64,000 nucleotides of DNA from Rhodocyclus tenuis (GTDB lineage: Bacteria > Pseudomonadota > Gammaproteobacteria > Burkholderiales > Rhodocyclaceae). This document shows positions 16,204 to 25,830 of the stretch, piece by piece (position 1 is the first letter of the stretch; every line of letters starts with the position of its first letter). The DNA is taken from NCBI RefSeq assembly GCF_014197755.1, contig NZ_JACIGE010000011.1, positions 62,001 through 126,000 of the forward strand, read 5' to 3'. The translations under genes and the position numbers were made by a program. The notes under the pieces are model-generated. The model had not been told where the DNA came from and did no database searches. It was given only the letters and a program-made list of their open reading frames with translations.

Positions 16204-18498
16204 GTGAAGATCAAGTTCAAACCCCTCGTTGCCGCGCTGGCTTTCGCCTTCAGCGGTGCCGTTCTGGCCGAAGAGATCACTGTTCTGCACGTCGGTGACC
16301 AGGAGTCCTGGCTGCTCTCCGCGCAGGGCAACCTGCGCGACAACTCGGGCCAGGCCATTTCCTTCTACGGCGGCATCGACCGCCTGGCCAGCGTGATCGC
16401 CAACGCCGAGGCAAGCGCCAAGGCTGCCGGGCGCACGGTGCTGAAACTCAACGCCGGCGACGCCTTCCTGCCGGGGCCGCGCCTCAACGCCAGCTTCAGC
16501 AATCTGGCGACGGCCCACGCCGACGGCGGCCAGGACTTCTACGACAGCATCGCCATGCGCCGGATCGGCTTTGACGCCGCAGTGTTCGGCAATCACGAGT
16601 TCGACCTGGGCTCGACGGTCGCCGCCCGCTTTGCCGAAATCTCCGGCACGACCTATCTCTCGGCCAATCTGAACTTCAATGCCACGCCCGAATTCGCGGC
16701 GCTGGCCGCTGCCGGCAAGGTGGCCCCGTCGAAAATCGTGAGTACCGCCGGTGGCAAGAAGATCGGCATCGTCGGCGCGACGACTCCGCTGCTGCCGAGC
16801 ATCTCCTCGCCGGCACCGGACAGCATGCTGGCGTACGACGCCAACGATTCCGAACTGGCCAACCTGCAGGCGCTGCTGCCGCTGTTGCAGGCCGAGATCA
16901 ACGATCTGCGCGACACGCAGGGCGCTACCGCGGTGATCCTGATGAGCCACCTGCAGAACGTCGATAACGAGCGCAATGTCATGGTGCCGGGGCTGAGCGG
17001 CGTCGATCTGGTGATCTCGGGTGGTGGTCACGAACTGATGACCGACCCTGACGATCTGCTGATCAACGGCGGCGTCTCGCCGACCTTCACCACGCATCCG
17101 ATCTACGCCAACGACACCACCGCCAAACCGGTTGCCATCGTCACCGGCCACTTCGGCAACCGCTACGTCGGTGAAGTCACCGCCACGCTTGACGACAACA
17201 GCGGCGCGCTGAGCGGCATCAAGGGCACGCGCATGCTGCGCGTCTCGGGTGCCGCCGCCGACGCCGACAAGGTCGCGGGCGATGCGCTGATCAACGCCAG
17301 CGTCGTCACCCCGGTCGGCAATTTCATTGCCGCGCTGAACGCCCAGATCATCGGCACCACCGCCGTCAAGCTGAACGGCCCGACCCACGCTGCCTGCAGC
17401 GCGCTGCCCTGTACCTACAGCGCCGGCGTGCGCAACGCCGAAACCGGTCTCGGCGATCTGGTCGCCGACGCCATGCGCTTCGCCGGCAAGGCCGACGTCG
17501 CCATCCAGAACGGTGGCGGTATCCGCGCCAACATCGCGGCGACCGGCAACGTTTCGGTTGGCGACACCTTCAACGTGCTGCCCTACACCAACCTGGTCAA
17601 ACGTGCGCCGGCAATGAACGCTGCGCAGCTCAAGGATCTGCTCGAGCATTCGGTGGCTGCCTCGACGCCGACCGGCTCGCCGCAGGGGCGCTTTGCGCAG
17701 GTGTCCGGAATGCAGGTGATGTACGACACGACGCGCCCGGCGCGGACGGCGCTCGGTAACGGCGAGCGCATCCGCCGCATCGTTCTCGACGACGGCACGG
17801 TGCTGGTCAACGACGGCGCCGTGGTCAATGGCGAACGCAGCTTCTCCTTCGCCACCATCGACTTCACCGCGGCCGGTGGCGACGGCTATCCCTTCGCCGC
17901 CAACGGCGTCATCTTCGAAAACGCCGTCAATACCATCACCTATCAGGAAGCGCTGGCCAACTACATCAAGGCGGCCAAGAGCGAAGGCGGCCTGCAGCGC
18001 GTGAATGCGGCCGACGGCGATGAAATCACCGCCAACCTGTACGGCCTCGAAAACGCCTACGACAAGTATGGCCGTCTGGTCGATCTCGCCATCGCCGTCG
18101 CCACTCCCGGCGTCACCCGGCAGGGCACCGCCGGTCGCGACCTCATCGTCGGCACCACCGGCGACGACATCATCATCGGCGGCGCCGGTGCCGACACGCT
18201 GACCGGCGGCGCCGGTGGCGACCGCTTCCTCTATACCAGCCTGCGCGATGCCGGCGACACGATCACCGACTTCACGCCTTACGCCGACAAGATCGACCTG
18301 AGCGCGCTGCTTTCCAGCATCGGCGTCAGCCCGGCGCAGGCCGTTGCCAACGGCAACATCCAGATCGTCGACGTGATCGGCGGCGCCAGCCTGCAGATCG
18401 ACCCCGATGGCAGCGGTCCGGCGGCGGCGCGTCCGCTGCTGACGATCAAGGGCCTCACCGCCCGGCAGATCGTCCCGGCGCGCGACCTCAGCCTTTAA
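16204..18498 (+). CDS. Secreted bifunctional metallophosphatase/5'-nucleotidase with RTX-like C-terminal module
   Basis: A 764-residue protein starting at GTG 16204, with AGGGAG upstream. A Sec signal peptide (cleavage near VLA/EE) precedes a metallophosphoesterase domain with GNHEFDLGS and a 5'-nucleotidase C-terminal domain with NGGGIRAN. It should dephosphorylate extracellular nucleotides. The first metal motif reads GDQES instead of the usual D-x-H, so the second ligand may be Glu. The last ~125 residues form a calcium-binding RTX-like module ([20 protein letters not shown], then DTITDF and DKIDLSALL), closely similar to the end of the nuclease two genes downstream. The combination of Sec signal and type I-like tail is unusual. 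Confidence 0.88.
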   Translation: MKIKFKPLVAALAFAFSGAVLAEEITVLHVGDQESWLLSAQGNLRDNSGQAISFYGGIDRLASVIANAEASAKAAGRTVLKLNAGDAFLPGPRLNASFSNLATAHADGGQDFYDSIAMRRIGFDAAVFGNHEFDLGSTVAARFAEISGTTYLSANLNFNATPEFAALAAAGKVAPSKIVSTAGGKKIGIVGATTPLLPSISSPAPDSMLAYDANDSELANLQALLPLLQAEINDLRDTQGATAVILMSHLQNVDNERNVMVPGLSGVDLVISGGGHELMTDPDDLLINGGVSPTFTTHPIYANDTTAKPVAIVTGHFGNRYVGEVTATLDDNSGALSGIKGTRMLRVSGAAADADKVAGDALINASVVTPVGNFIAALNAQIIGTTAVKLNGPTHAACSALPCTYSAGVRNAETGLGDLVADAMRFAGKADVAIQNGGGIRANIAATGNVSVGDTFNVLPYTNLVKRAPAMNAAQLKDLLEHSVAASTPTGSPQGRFAQVSGMQVMYDTTRPARTALGNGERIRRIVLDDGTVLVNDGAVVNGERSFSFATIDFTAAGGDGYPFAANGVIFENAVNTITYQEALANYIKAAKSEGGLQRVNAADGDEITANLYGLENAYDKYGRLVDLAIAVATPGVTRQGTAGRDLIVGTTGDDIIIGGAGADTLTGGAGGDRFLYTSLRDAGDTITDFTPYADKIDLSALLSSIGVSPAQAVANGNIQIVDVIGGASLQIDPDGSGPAAARPLLTIKGLTARQIVPARDLSL

Positions 18499-18528
18499 CC
18501 CTCCCTCGTCAGAACAAGGATCAGCCAA

Positions 18529-19044
18529 ATGCACAAACTCATCCGTTCCTCGGTCATTGCCGCGCTCATGCTTGCCGCCTTGCCGGCTGCCCACGCGGCC
18601 ACGCAGCACTACCTCTTCAGCGGCACGCTCGAGTCCGGCGACTACACCGGCCAGTCATTTTCCGGCAGCTTCAGCTTCGACGACGCCAATCTCTCCGGCC
18701 TTGACGCCGAGTGGTTGCGCGTCAGCAATCTGAGCTTGAGCTTCCTCGGCAAAATCTTCACGCTGGCCGATGCCGCAGCAGCGACCGAAGTGAGCTACTA
18801 CAACGGCACCTTCCTCGGCCTCGCTTACACGGTCGAAAGCAGCGAACCGAAATTCTCGCTGATCGCCGGCACAGAGAAGGCCAGTGAAGCCTTCTTCGCC
18901 TACGACACCGCGGTAGTCGGCGGTTCCGGTACTGGCAGTGTGATCTATGCCGCGGTGCCTGAACCCGAAGCCTACGCCATGCTGCTCGCCGGCCTCGGCC
19001 TGCTCGGTCTGGCGGCCCGTCGTCGTCGCGTCTTGAGCGCCTGA
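18529..19044 (+). CDS. PEP-CTERM surface protein
   Basis: A 171-residue exported protein: signal peptide (cleavage near AHA/AT), a beta-rich middle part (HYLFSGTLESGDYTGQSFSG is a common opening in PEP-CTERM proteins) and a C-terminal sorting signal VPEPEAYAMLLAGLGLLGL followed by AARRRR. Likely handled by a PEP-CTERM exosortase encoded elsewhere. It lies 30 nt after the nucleotidase and before a terminator, so it is the last gene of that transcript. Specific function unknown. Confidence 0.85.
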   Translation: MHKLIRSSVIAALMLAALPAAHAATQHYLFSGTLESGDYTGQSFSGSFSFDDANLSGLDAEWLRVSNLSLSFLGKIFTLADAAAATEVSYYNGTFLGLAYTVESSEPKFSLIAGTEKASEAFFAYDTAVVGGSGTGSVIYAAVPEPEAYAMLLAGLGLLGLAARRRRVLSA

Positions 19045-19066
19045 TCTTCCCTCCCTGTCCGTGAAG

Positions 19067-19091
19067 TGGCTCCTGCGGGAGCCATTTTTTT
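19067..19091 (+). terminator. Terminator after the second PEP-CTERM gene
   Basis: 7-bp stem TGGCTCC/GGAGCCA, loop TGCG, then seven T. It separates the nuclease gene into its own transcription unit. Confidence 0.88.
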
Positions 19092-19147
19092 GCCCCGTCC
19101 TGCGGATTCGACAGGACACGCCGCCCCTTTGCCTTGAGTGAGACAAC

Positions 19148-22100
19148 ATGAAAACCCGTCCCGATTTGCAGCACGGCTTTGCCCGCAACATCATCGCGGC
19201 CAGTCTGCTGGCTTCCTGCGTGCCGGCTTTTGCGGCTGGCGTCGTCATTTCCCAGGTCTTTGGCGGCGGCGGCAATAGCGGCGCGCCGCTGAAGAGCGAT
19301 TTCGTCGAGCTGTTCAACGCCGGCTCGACCGCCGTCAGCCTCGGCGGCTGGTCGGTCCAGTACGCTTCGTCCTCCGGCAGCTGGAACAACCAGACTGTGC
19401 TGCCCAACGTCAGCCTGCAGCCGGGACAGTATTTCCTGGTGAAGGAAGCCGACGGCAGCAACACCAGCGCCGCCGCGTTGCCGACGCCCGATGTCAGCGG
19501 CACGATCGCGATGTCGGCCAGCGCTGCCAAGGTGGCGCTGGTCAGTTCGACAAAAGCGCTCGCGGCCACCAACCCGAGCGGCGACGCCAGCCTCGTCGAT
19601 CTGGTCGGTTACGGCGCTGCGAACGGCTATGAAGGCGCGGCGGTCGGCGCCTTGAGCAACAGCAGCGCGGCGCTGCGCAACAACGCGGGCTGTACCGATA
19701 CCGGCAACAACCTGGCCGATTTTTCGATCGTCACCGGCAGTGCGATCGTCGCGCGCAACAGCGCAACGGCAGTCAATCTCTGTTCCGGACCGACCCCGAT
19801 CAACCAGCCGATCGTGCCGAGCTGCCCGGCCGGTAGCACGGCGCAAGGGCAGGCCGCCAGCATCGCGCTCTCGGCCAGCGACGCCGACAGCCGCGTCAAT
19901 GCGGCAAGCCTCGCCGCCGAAACGGCAAGCGGCTTCTCGCTCGGCAATTTCGTTGCCGCCAGCGCCGACGGCGAGGCGGCGACGGTTACGCTCAATGTCG
20001 CCGACAACCTCGCTCCCGGCAGCTACGCGGTGACCGTCAACTTCGCCAACGACGAGGCGCAATCGGCCAGCTGCACCGTCGATGTCAGTGTTTCCGGAAT
20101 CACGCCGATCCACGCCATTCAGGGCAGCGGCGCGACCAGCCCGCTGGTCGGCCAGAAAGTCACTACCGAAGGCGTCGTCACCAGGCTCACCAACGCCGGC
20201 TTCTTCATGCAGGGCGAAACGCCCGACGATGATGAAACGACTTCCGAAGGCATCTACGTCTACACCGGCAGCGCGCCGACCGTCGCTGTCGGCCAGCGCC
20301 TGCGCGTTGCCGCCACCGTTGTCGAATACGCCGTCGGCACCGGCGGCGATGCCCTTGCCAATCCGCTGACCGAACTGAGCAACCCCGGCATCACCACGCT
20401 GGCCAGTGGCATCAGCATTGCACCGCAGACGATCACTTTCCCGGAGGCCGTCGAAGGCGATCTCGAGCATTACGAAGGCATGCTGGTGCGCATCAACGGT
20501 CCGCTGACCGTCAGCCAGAACTACTTTGTCGGGCGCTACGGGCAGCTGACGGTATCTGCCGACGGGCGCCTCGAAAAACCGACCAACCGCTATCCGGCGG
20601 GCAGCCCGGAAGCGATCGCCCTTGCCGACGAAAACGCGCGCCGCCGCATCCTGCTCGACGACGGCAGCAGCGTGCAGAACCCGAACCCGACGCCTTACTT
20701 TGCCGCCGACAATACGGTGCGCGCCGGTGACAGCATCGACGGACTGACCGGCGTCATCGACTACGGTCTGGCCACCAGCGACAGCGCCGGCCTTGCCGAC
20801 TATCGCCTGCAGCCGACGGTGGCGCCGCTGATCACGCGGACCAACCCGCGCACGGCTGCGCCGGAGGCGGTGGGCGGCAACGTCAGGGTGGCCAGCTTCA
20901 ACGTCCTCAACTACTTCACGACGCTCGATGCCGCCGGCTCGGCCGGCTGCTATCCGAGCGGTACTCGCAGCGATTGTCGCGGCGCCGACAGCGCGGCCGA
21001 GTTTGCGCGGCAGAAAGCCAAGATCGTTGCCGCGATCAAGGCACTCAATGCCGACGTCGTCGGCCTGATGGAAATCGAGAACAACGGTAACGTCGCCGTT
21101 CTCGACCTCGTCGCCGCGCTCAACGCGGCCACGGCGGCCGGCACCTACGCCAGTGTTGCCCTGCCCACCGGCGGCACCGGCACCGACGCCATCCGCGTCG
21201 CGATGATCTACAAACCGGGCAAGCTCAGTCCGGTCGGCAGTGCCTTCAGCGACACCGATCCGATCCACAACCGGCCGCCGCTGATCCAGACCTTCGCCGC
21301 CGCCAACGGCGAGAAGTTCAGCGTTGTCGTCAATCACTTCAAGTCGAAGAGCAGTTGCCCGACGAGCGGCGACGCCAACGCCGATCAGGGCGACGGCCAG
21401 GGCTGCTGGAACCTCAGGCGCGAGGAGCAGGCGGCGGCACTGATCAACACGGTCAAGGCATTGCAGACGAAGACCGGCGACAAGGACGTGATCGTCATCG
21501 GCGACCTCAATGCCTACGGCAAGGAAGACCCGATCCTCAGCTTCACCGCCAGCGGCTATGTCGATCAGATCGCACGCTTCAAAGAAGCGGGCTATTCCTA
21601 CGTCTTCGATGGCGAGGCCGGCTACCTTGATCACGCGCTGGCGACGCCCAGCCTGAGCGCGCAGATCAGCGGTGCCGCGCATTGGCGCATCAACGCCGAC
21701 GAACCCTCGGTGATCGACTACAACCTGGAGTTCAAGCAGCCCGCCTGCACCAGCTGCGGCCCGGACTACTACACGAATTCGGTCTATCGTTCGTCGGACC
21801 ACGATCCGGTGCTGATCGGCATCAATCTGCTCAGGCAGATCGGTGGCAGCGACGGGCGCGATACGCTCACCGGCACGCCGGGCGACGACGTGCTCAGCGG
21901 CGGCGTCGGTGCCGACACGCTGACCGGTGGCGCTGGCGCCGACCAGTTCGTGTTCAACAGCCTGCGCGACGGCGTCGATACGATCACCGACTTCGAGCCG
22001 GGTATCGACCGCATCGTGCTCAGCGCGCTGCTGCAGGGTCTGGGCATCAGCAACAGCAACCCGATTGCCGCGGGTTACGTCAGCTGCAAGGCCTCGGCCG

Positions 22101-22216
22101 CCGGTGCGATGATCAGCATCGACCCCGATGCCACCGGCCCCGCTGCCGGCCGCAATCTGGTGCTGCTCAAGAACCGGGCATGCGAGATCGCCACGCCGGG
22201 CAATTTCGTCTTCTGA
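19148..22216 (+). CDS. ExeM/NucH-type extracellular endonuclease with RTX-like C-terminal module
   Basis: A 1022-residue secreted nuclease. Parts in order: signal peptide (cleavage near AFA/AG); a lamin-tail-like domain at about 30-170 ([34 protein letters not shown]); an OB-fold region at about 325-560; and an endonuclease/exonuclease/phosphatase domain at about 575-885 with the catalytic segments [18 protein letters not shown] and SSDHDPV. The C-terminal ~130 residues carry RTX-like repeats ([20 protein letters not shown]) and a target-like end. It should degrade extracellular DNA, including biofilm DNA. With the nearby nucleotidase it could release nucleosides and phosphate. Confidence 0.9.
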   Translation: MKTRPDLQHGFARNIIAASLLASCVPAFAAGVVISQVFGGGGNSGAPLKSDFVELFNAGSTAVSLGGWSVQYASSSGSWNNQTVLPNVSLQPGQYFLVKEADGSNTSAAALPTPDVSGTIAMSASAAKVALVSSTKALAATNPSGDASLVDLVGYGAANGYEGAAVGALSNSSAALRNNAGCTDTGNNLADFSIVTGSAIVARNSATAVNLCSGPTPINQPIVPSCPAGSTAQGQAASIALSASDADSRVNAASLAAETASGFSLGNFVAASADGEAATVTLNVADNLAPGSYAVTVNFANDEAQSASCTVDVSVSGITPIHAIQGSGATSPLVGQKVTTEGVVTRLTNAGFFMQGETPDDDETTSEGIYVYTGSAPTVAVGQRLRVAATVVEYAVGTGGDALANPLTELSNPGITTLASGISIAPQTITFPEAVEGDLEHYEGMLVRINGPLTVSQNYFVGRYGQLTVSADGRLEKPTNRYPAGSPEAIALADENARRRILLDDGSSVQNPNPTPYFAADNTVRAGDSIDGLTGVIDYGLATSDSAGLADYRLQPTVAPLITRTNPRTAAPEAVGGNVRVASFNVLNYFTTLDAAGSAGCYPSGTRSDCRGADSAAEFARQKAKIVAAIKALNADVVGLMEIENNGNVAVLDLVAALNAATAAGTYASVALPTGGTGTDAIRVAMIYKPGKLSPVGSAFSDTDPIHNRPPLIQTFAAANGEKFSVVVNHFKSKSSCPTSGDANADQGDGQGCWNLRREEQAAALINTVKALQTKTGDKDVIVIGDLNAYGKEDPILSFTASGYVDQIARFKEAGYSYVFDGEAGYLDHALATPSLSAQISGAAHWRINADEPSVIDYNLEFKQPACTSCGPDYYTNSVYRSSDHDPVLIGINLLRQIGGSDGRDTLTGTPGDDVLSGGVGADTLTGGAGADQFVFNSLRDGVDTITDFEPGIDRIVLSALLQGLGISNSNPIAAGYVSCKASAAGAMISIDPDATGPAAGRNLVLLKNRACEIATPGNFVF

Positions 22217-22231
22217 TCGGGCTGCTTGGGA

Positions 22232-22263
22232 ATGGACCGGCATTCTGCCGAATGCCGGTCCAT
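22232..22263. terminator. Strong inverted repeat between convergent genes
   Basis: A perfect 13-bp stem (22232-22244 with 22251-22263) around a CTGCCG loop, 16 nt after the nuclease stop and 13 nt beyond the end of the opposite gene. No T run on either side, so it may need Rho or may simply protect both mRNA ends. Confidence 0.55.
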
Positions 22264-22276
22264 GCGCCGCGCCGCC

Positions 22277-22798
22277 TCAGCGGGGTTTTCGCTGGCTGGC
22301 CAGTCGCTCGTTCATCTCGTCACGTTTGGCGGTGACGAACGCATCGCAGGCGAAAGCGTTCGGTGTCTTCGCCTTGCGCGGCCCGGACCACGAATGAACG
22401 GGATAGACATCGCCCTTTTTGGTGACGCCGAGAAGCGCCCTGACCCGGCCGCCCTGTTCTGCGCAGACGAAGACATCCTCCTGTTCAAGACCCTGCGCCG
22501 GCACGACGCCAATGATGAAGAGCTGGACAGCACTGCCGCCATCGTCGGGGTATCTGGCGTAGGTCGCCCGGTCGGGCGCGCGGATGGGGAGCTTTTCTTC
22601 GAGCTGGCGGGCGAAAGCGCGCGCGTGCTTGCGGTCGTCGTCGTCACCGGTGGCCTTGGCAATCGCCGAAGAGAGCCCGCTGCGCATGTTGATCAGCGCG
22701 ACATCGTCGCTGATCAGCCCGGCGGCGACGGCCGGGACAGACAGCGTCAGGCTCAGCGCAGCTGCGGCGGCGGCAGAGAGTGTTCGGGCGCTCGACAT
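22277..22798 (-). CDS. Periplasmic hypothetical protein
   Basis: A 173-residue protein with a clear signal peptide (MSSARTLSAAAAAALSLTLS, cleavage near VAA/GL) and a small mixed alpha/beta soluble domain. A DDDDRKHARAFARQLEEKL helix and a late segment with two cysteines (FVCAEQGG and FACDAF) are visible and could form a disulfide in the periplasm. No known family is recognised. The start at 22798 has GAGGA upstream; a longer frame to 22888 would put an odd hydrophobic leader before the signal peptide. Confidence 0.7.
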   Translation of the reverse strand: MSSARTLSAAAAAALSLTLSVPAVAAGLISDDVALINMRSGLSSAIAKATGDDDDRKHARAFARQLEEKLPIRAPDRATYARYPDDGGSAVQLFIIGVVPAQGLEQEDVFVCAEQGGRVRALLGVTKKGDVYPVHSWSGPRKAKTPNAFACDAFVTAKRDEMNERLASQRKPR

Positions 22799-23004
22799 CG
22801 GGAAATCCTCGGAATACGGTAGCGGCAAGAATAGCAATCCTCTCCGGCCTTGGAAACGCAAGTTGCAGGCAAGGTCCAGGCAGGCCAATCCTCACCTTTG
22901 CGTCCGCTTGCTCGGTGAACTCCTCCGATTGGTTTCGCAGCATCGTCGGGGCATTGCTGGGCCTAGTTCACCCGCGCAAGCAATCCGCGTTGCCGCGGGT
23001 GTGC

Positions 23005-24102
23005 TCAGCTGACGGCGTAGCGCTCCAGCCAGTGCGCGTAGGGCGCCGGCAGTACCCATGAGGGACGATCGATGCCGAGTTTCTTCGCCGCGTGGTAAGG
23101 CCAGTGCGGATTGGCCAGATGCGCGCGGCCGACCATCACCAGATCGAGCTGGCCGTCCCTGACCGTGCGTTCGGCGAGTTCTGGCGTATCGATTCCCCAG
23201 GCCGAGGCCACCGGCAGACCGGCTTCGCGGCGGACGCGCTCGGCGATCGGCGCGAGAAAGGCGGGCGCCCAGGGAATGCTCGCCGCGGGCGTCGAGAAGC
23301 CGACGCTGACGCTGAGCAGGTCGAGCCCTTCGCGTTTGAAGTTGCGCGCCAGTTCGATCGACTCGGCGAGCGTCTCTTCGTCGCGGCCATCGTATTCGAT
23401 GACGCCAAAGCGTGCAGTCAGCGGCAGATTTGCCGGCCAGATCTGGCGCACCGCCGCCAACGTTTCGAGCAGAAAGCGGCTGCGGCTCTCGAACGAGCCA
23501 CCGTAGGCGTCGTCGCGCTGGTTGGCGTGCGGCGAGAAGAAGCTCTGGCCGAGATAGCCGTGCGCGAAGTGCAGTTCCAGCCACTCGAAGCCGGCATCGC
23601 GCGCCCGCGCCGCGGCGGCGACGAAATCTCCGCGCACGCGGGCAATGTCGTCGAGCGTCATCGCCTTCGGCTGTTTCGGCAGGTTGGCGCCGAAAGCGAT
23701 GGCCGAGGGCGAGAGGGTCTGCCAGCCGCGCGCATCGCCGTCGGCGATATGGTCGTCGCCTTCCCACGGGCGGTTGGCGCTGGCCTTGCGTCCGGCGTGA
23801 GCGATCTGGATGCCCGCCACGGCGCCCGCCGCCTTGATCGCCGCGGCGACCGGCGCCAGGGCCAGCGCCTGCGCGTCATTCCACAGCCCGGTGCAAGCCG
23901 GGGTGATGCGGCCTTCGGGCGATACCGCGGTCGCTTCGACGATCACCAGACCTGCGCCGCCGCGCGCCAGCGCCGCGTAGTGCGCGCGGTGCCAGTCGTT
24001 GATGACACCGTCGGTCGCCGAGTACTGGCACATCGGCGGGATGGCGATGCGATTGCGCAGCTGCACATTCTTGAGCTTGAAGGGCGAGAAGAGGGCGGAC
24101 AT
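23005..24102 (-). CDS. Old Yellow Enzyme-type NADH:flavin oxidoreductase (YqjM/XenA-like)
   Basis: A 365-residue FMN-dependent ene-reductase with a TIM barrel. It carries the class III (thermophilic-like) markers Cys25 and Tyr27 in PPMCQYSA, HAGRKAS, and the LHFAHGYLGQSFFSP segment. Such enzymes reduce activated C=C bonds and nitro compounds with NAD(P)H. The start is the ATG at 24102, and the length is normal for YqjM. It stands alone; the upstream transporter gene on the same strand is 120 nt away. Confidence 0.9.
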   Translation of the reverse strand: MSALFSPFKLKNVQLRNRIAIPPMCQYSATDGVINDWHRAHYAALARGGAGLVIVEATAVSPEGRITPACTGLWNDAQALALAPVAAAIKAAGAVAGIQIAHAGRKASANRPWEGDDHIADGDARGWQTLSPSAIAFGANLPKQPKAMTLDDIARVRGDFVAAAARARDAGFEWLELHFAHGYLGQSFFSPHANQRDDAYGGSFESRSRFLLETLAAVRQIWPANLPLTARFGVIEYDGRDEETLAESIELARNFKREGLDLLSVSVGFSTPAASIPWAPAFLAPIAERVRREAGLPVASAWGIDTPELAERTVRDGQLDLVMVGRAHLANPHWPYHAAKKLGIDRPSWVLPAPYAHWLERYAVS

Positions 24103-24222
24103 CGGGCGGGCTCCTGGCGAAGGGGGGAATCGGGCGTCCTTGCGTGACTTGTCGCCGGTTCAGAGACGCTTGGCGGCGGCTGAGTTCCTTTCCTTTATAT
24201 GCGCTGGGCGCTCATGCGCAAG

Positions 24223-25143
24223 TCATGCGGCTTCCGGTCTGGCCGGCGCTTTGACCGGGCTGCGCCGGCTGGCTGCCCAGCCGAGCAGCGAAAGAAACAC
24301 CAGCCCGCCGCCGATGAGCACGATGCCGCTCAGTTCGCTGAGGCTGAAAGTTTCGCCGAAGATCAGCCGCGAGGAGAGGATGGCCACCACCGGCGTACCG
24401 AGTACCGACAGGCTCGCTTCCCAAGCCGGCACGCGGTCGAGGATGTAGATCCACAGCAACCAGCACAGCGCGGTGCTGACGATCGACATGAAGGCGATGA
24501 TGCCGAGGTAGCCGAGCGTCCACTCGGTCGGACGTTCGGGGACGATCCCGGTCAGCAGCACGAGCGGAATCGCGCCGAGCAGCATCTGCCAGGCGGTGAG
24601 ATTGAGCAGATCGACCGGCGTCGTCGAGCGCAGGCGCTTGATCAGGATGGTGCCGACGGCCCAGGACAGCGCGCCGAGCAGGCCGAGAATGTCGCTGAAC
24701 AGGCTGGCGTGCAGGTTCCACGGTTCGATGATCAGCACGAGGCCGATCAGCGTGCTGGCGGCGGCCAGCCACTGCTTGCCGCGCAGGCGTTCGCCGAGGA
24801 TCGGCCAGGCGAGCAGCAGTGTCCAGATCGGCATGGTGTAGATCAGCACCGCAGTCTTGCCGGGGCCGCCTTCGACCAGCGCCCAGGTCTGGAAGATCAT
24901 GAACGCCGTCACCTGACTGAGGCCGATGGCCAGCGTCGGCCCCGCTGCCACCAGCCCGAGCGGTCGGCCCAGCAGCTTGAGGATCACGAACAGCGCGAGT
25001 GCGCCGCCGACGCAGCGTTCGGCGGCGAAAGCCAGCGGCGGCGCATGCACCAGCCCCTGTTTGGCGACGATCCAGGTGTAGCCCCAGGTGAGCGTGAGAA
25101 CGAACAGGGCCAGCGCTGGCAACCAGCGGTTTCTTGCGTGCAT
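24223..25143 (-). CDS. EamA/DMT-family inner-membrane transporter
   Basis: A 306-residue protein with ten predicted helices in two EamA repeats (about 8-145 and 155-295). The family exports metabolites such as amino acids and nucleotide sugars; the substrate here cannot be told. The ATG at 25143 gives MHARNRWLPALALFVL, a positive N-terminus followed by helix 1. A longer frame to 25200 lacks a better start. Confidence 0.85.
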   Translation of the reverse strand: MHARNRWLPALALFVLTLTWGYTWIVAKQGLVHAPPLAFAAERCVGGALALFVILKLLGRPLGLVAAGPTLAIGLSQVTAFMIFQTWALVEGGPGKTAVLIYTMPIWTLLLAWPILGERLRGKQWLAAASTLIGLVLIIEPWNLHASLFSDILGLLGALSWAVGTILIKRLRSTTPVDLLNLTAWQMLLGAIPLVLLTGIVPERPTEWTLGYLGIIAFMSIVSTALCWLLWIYILDRVPAWEASLSVLGTPVVAILSSRLIFGETFSLSELSGIVLIGGGLVFLSLLGWAASRRSPVKAPARPEAA

Positions 25144-25320
25144 CGGTATTCCGGAGATAAGGCGAGGGCGGAGTAAAGCGAAAAGCTCGCCGCTGCGCAA
25201 GGCTCGTCGGCTTGCGGCAGGCGTTCCTGCTGGGTCCGCTTTTTCGGCCGCACAGCACCGATTGCGCGCGGCGAGCGCCGGTCAGCTTACTGGCAGACTC
25301 GCTTCCTAGAATGGGATTTA

Positions 25321-25373
25321 TGTAACAGCACGGTGAGGCGCTTGTCCTCCGGATCGGGCTGTTACACGTTACA
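25321..25373. repeat. TGTAAC inverted repeat upstream of a small membrane protein gene
   Basis: TGTAACAGC (25321-25329) is mirrored by GCTGTTACA (25358-25366), with a third half-site GTTACA at 25368-25373. The rest of the gap 25144-25500 shows no gene. The pattern suggests binding by a dimeric regulator. Confidence 0.4.
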
Positions 25374-25500
25374 GTGGATTGAACCCGGCCGCGATGAGGC
25401 GTATTTCAATGACGGTAGTGCCGACAGCGTGCTCATCATTTTGCCCGGAACGTATTCACAGTCCAGCGGCGCCACGGCGTCTGCCTGGAGGTGCCCAAGA

Positions 25501-25692
25501 ATGAAAGTTGCCCTGATAGCCATCGGAATTGTCCTCGCGATTGCCTTGCTCGATTCGCTTCTGGTCACCCGGCAGGACGCCGGCGACCCGCCGGATTTGC
25601 TGGCCGAGCACGTGCCGTCGACCAGATTCCCGGTCGTCGGCATGGCGCCGACGCCCAGAAACGACAAGAGCGCCGCGCATTGGCAAAAATAG
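25501..25692 (+). CDS. Small single-span membrane protein, hypothetical
   Basis: A 63-residue protein. GGAGG lies 9 nt before the ATG at 25501. One hydrophobic helix (VALIAIGIVLAIALLDSLLV) is followed by a short polar tail rich in Asp and Pro. It may be a membrane-anchored peptide with the tail outside the cytoplasm, or an uncleaved signal anchor. No family is recognised. The good ribosome site and helix make it likely to be real. Confidence 0.55.
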   Translation: MKVALIAIGIVLAIALLDSLLVTRQDAGDPPDLLAEHVPSTRFPVVGMAPTPRNDKSAAHWQK

Positions 25693-25830
25693 CCGCGGTG
25701 AGGCGCCAGCCTTGAGCGGCACCCGTTACCGCTGTGGCTGCCTGGCACGAGCGCAGCGGAAAACCGGCAGACTCGGCGCAAGCCGTCGCTCTCGACCGCC
25801 GACGGGCGCACAAGCCGGCACGGGACTCCC

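Noticed and set aside
18758-22243. A very long open frame (over 1100 codons) on the minus strand opposite the nuclease gene
   Set aside because: Its peptide is rich in Arg, Gly, Asp and Val without any domain, as expected from the reverse of a GC-rich gene. The plus-strand frame has clear catalytic motifs and a signal peptide.
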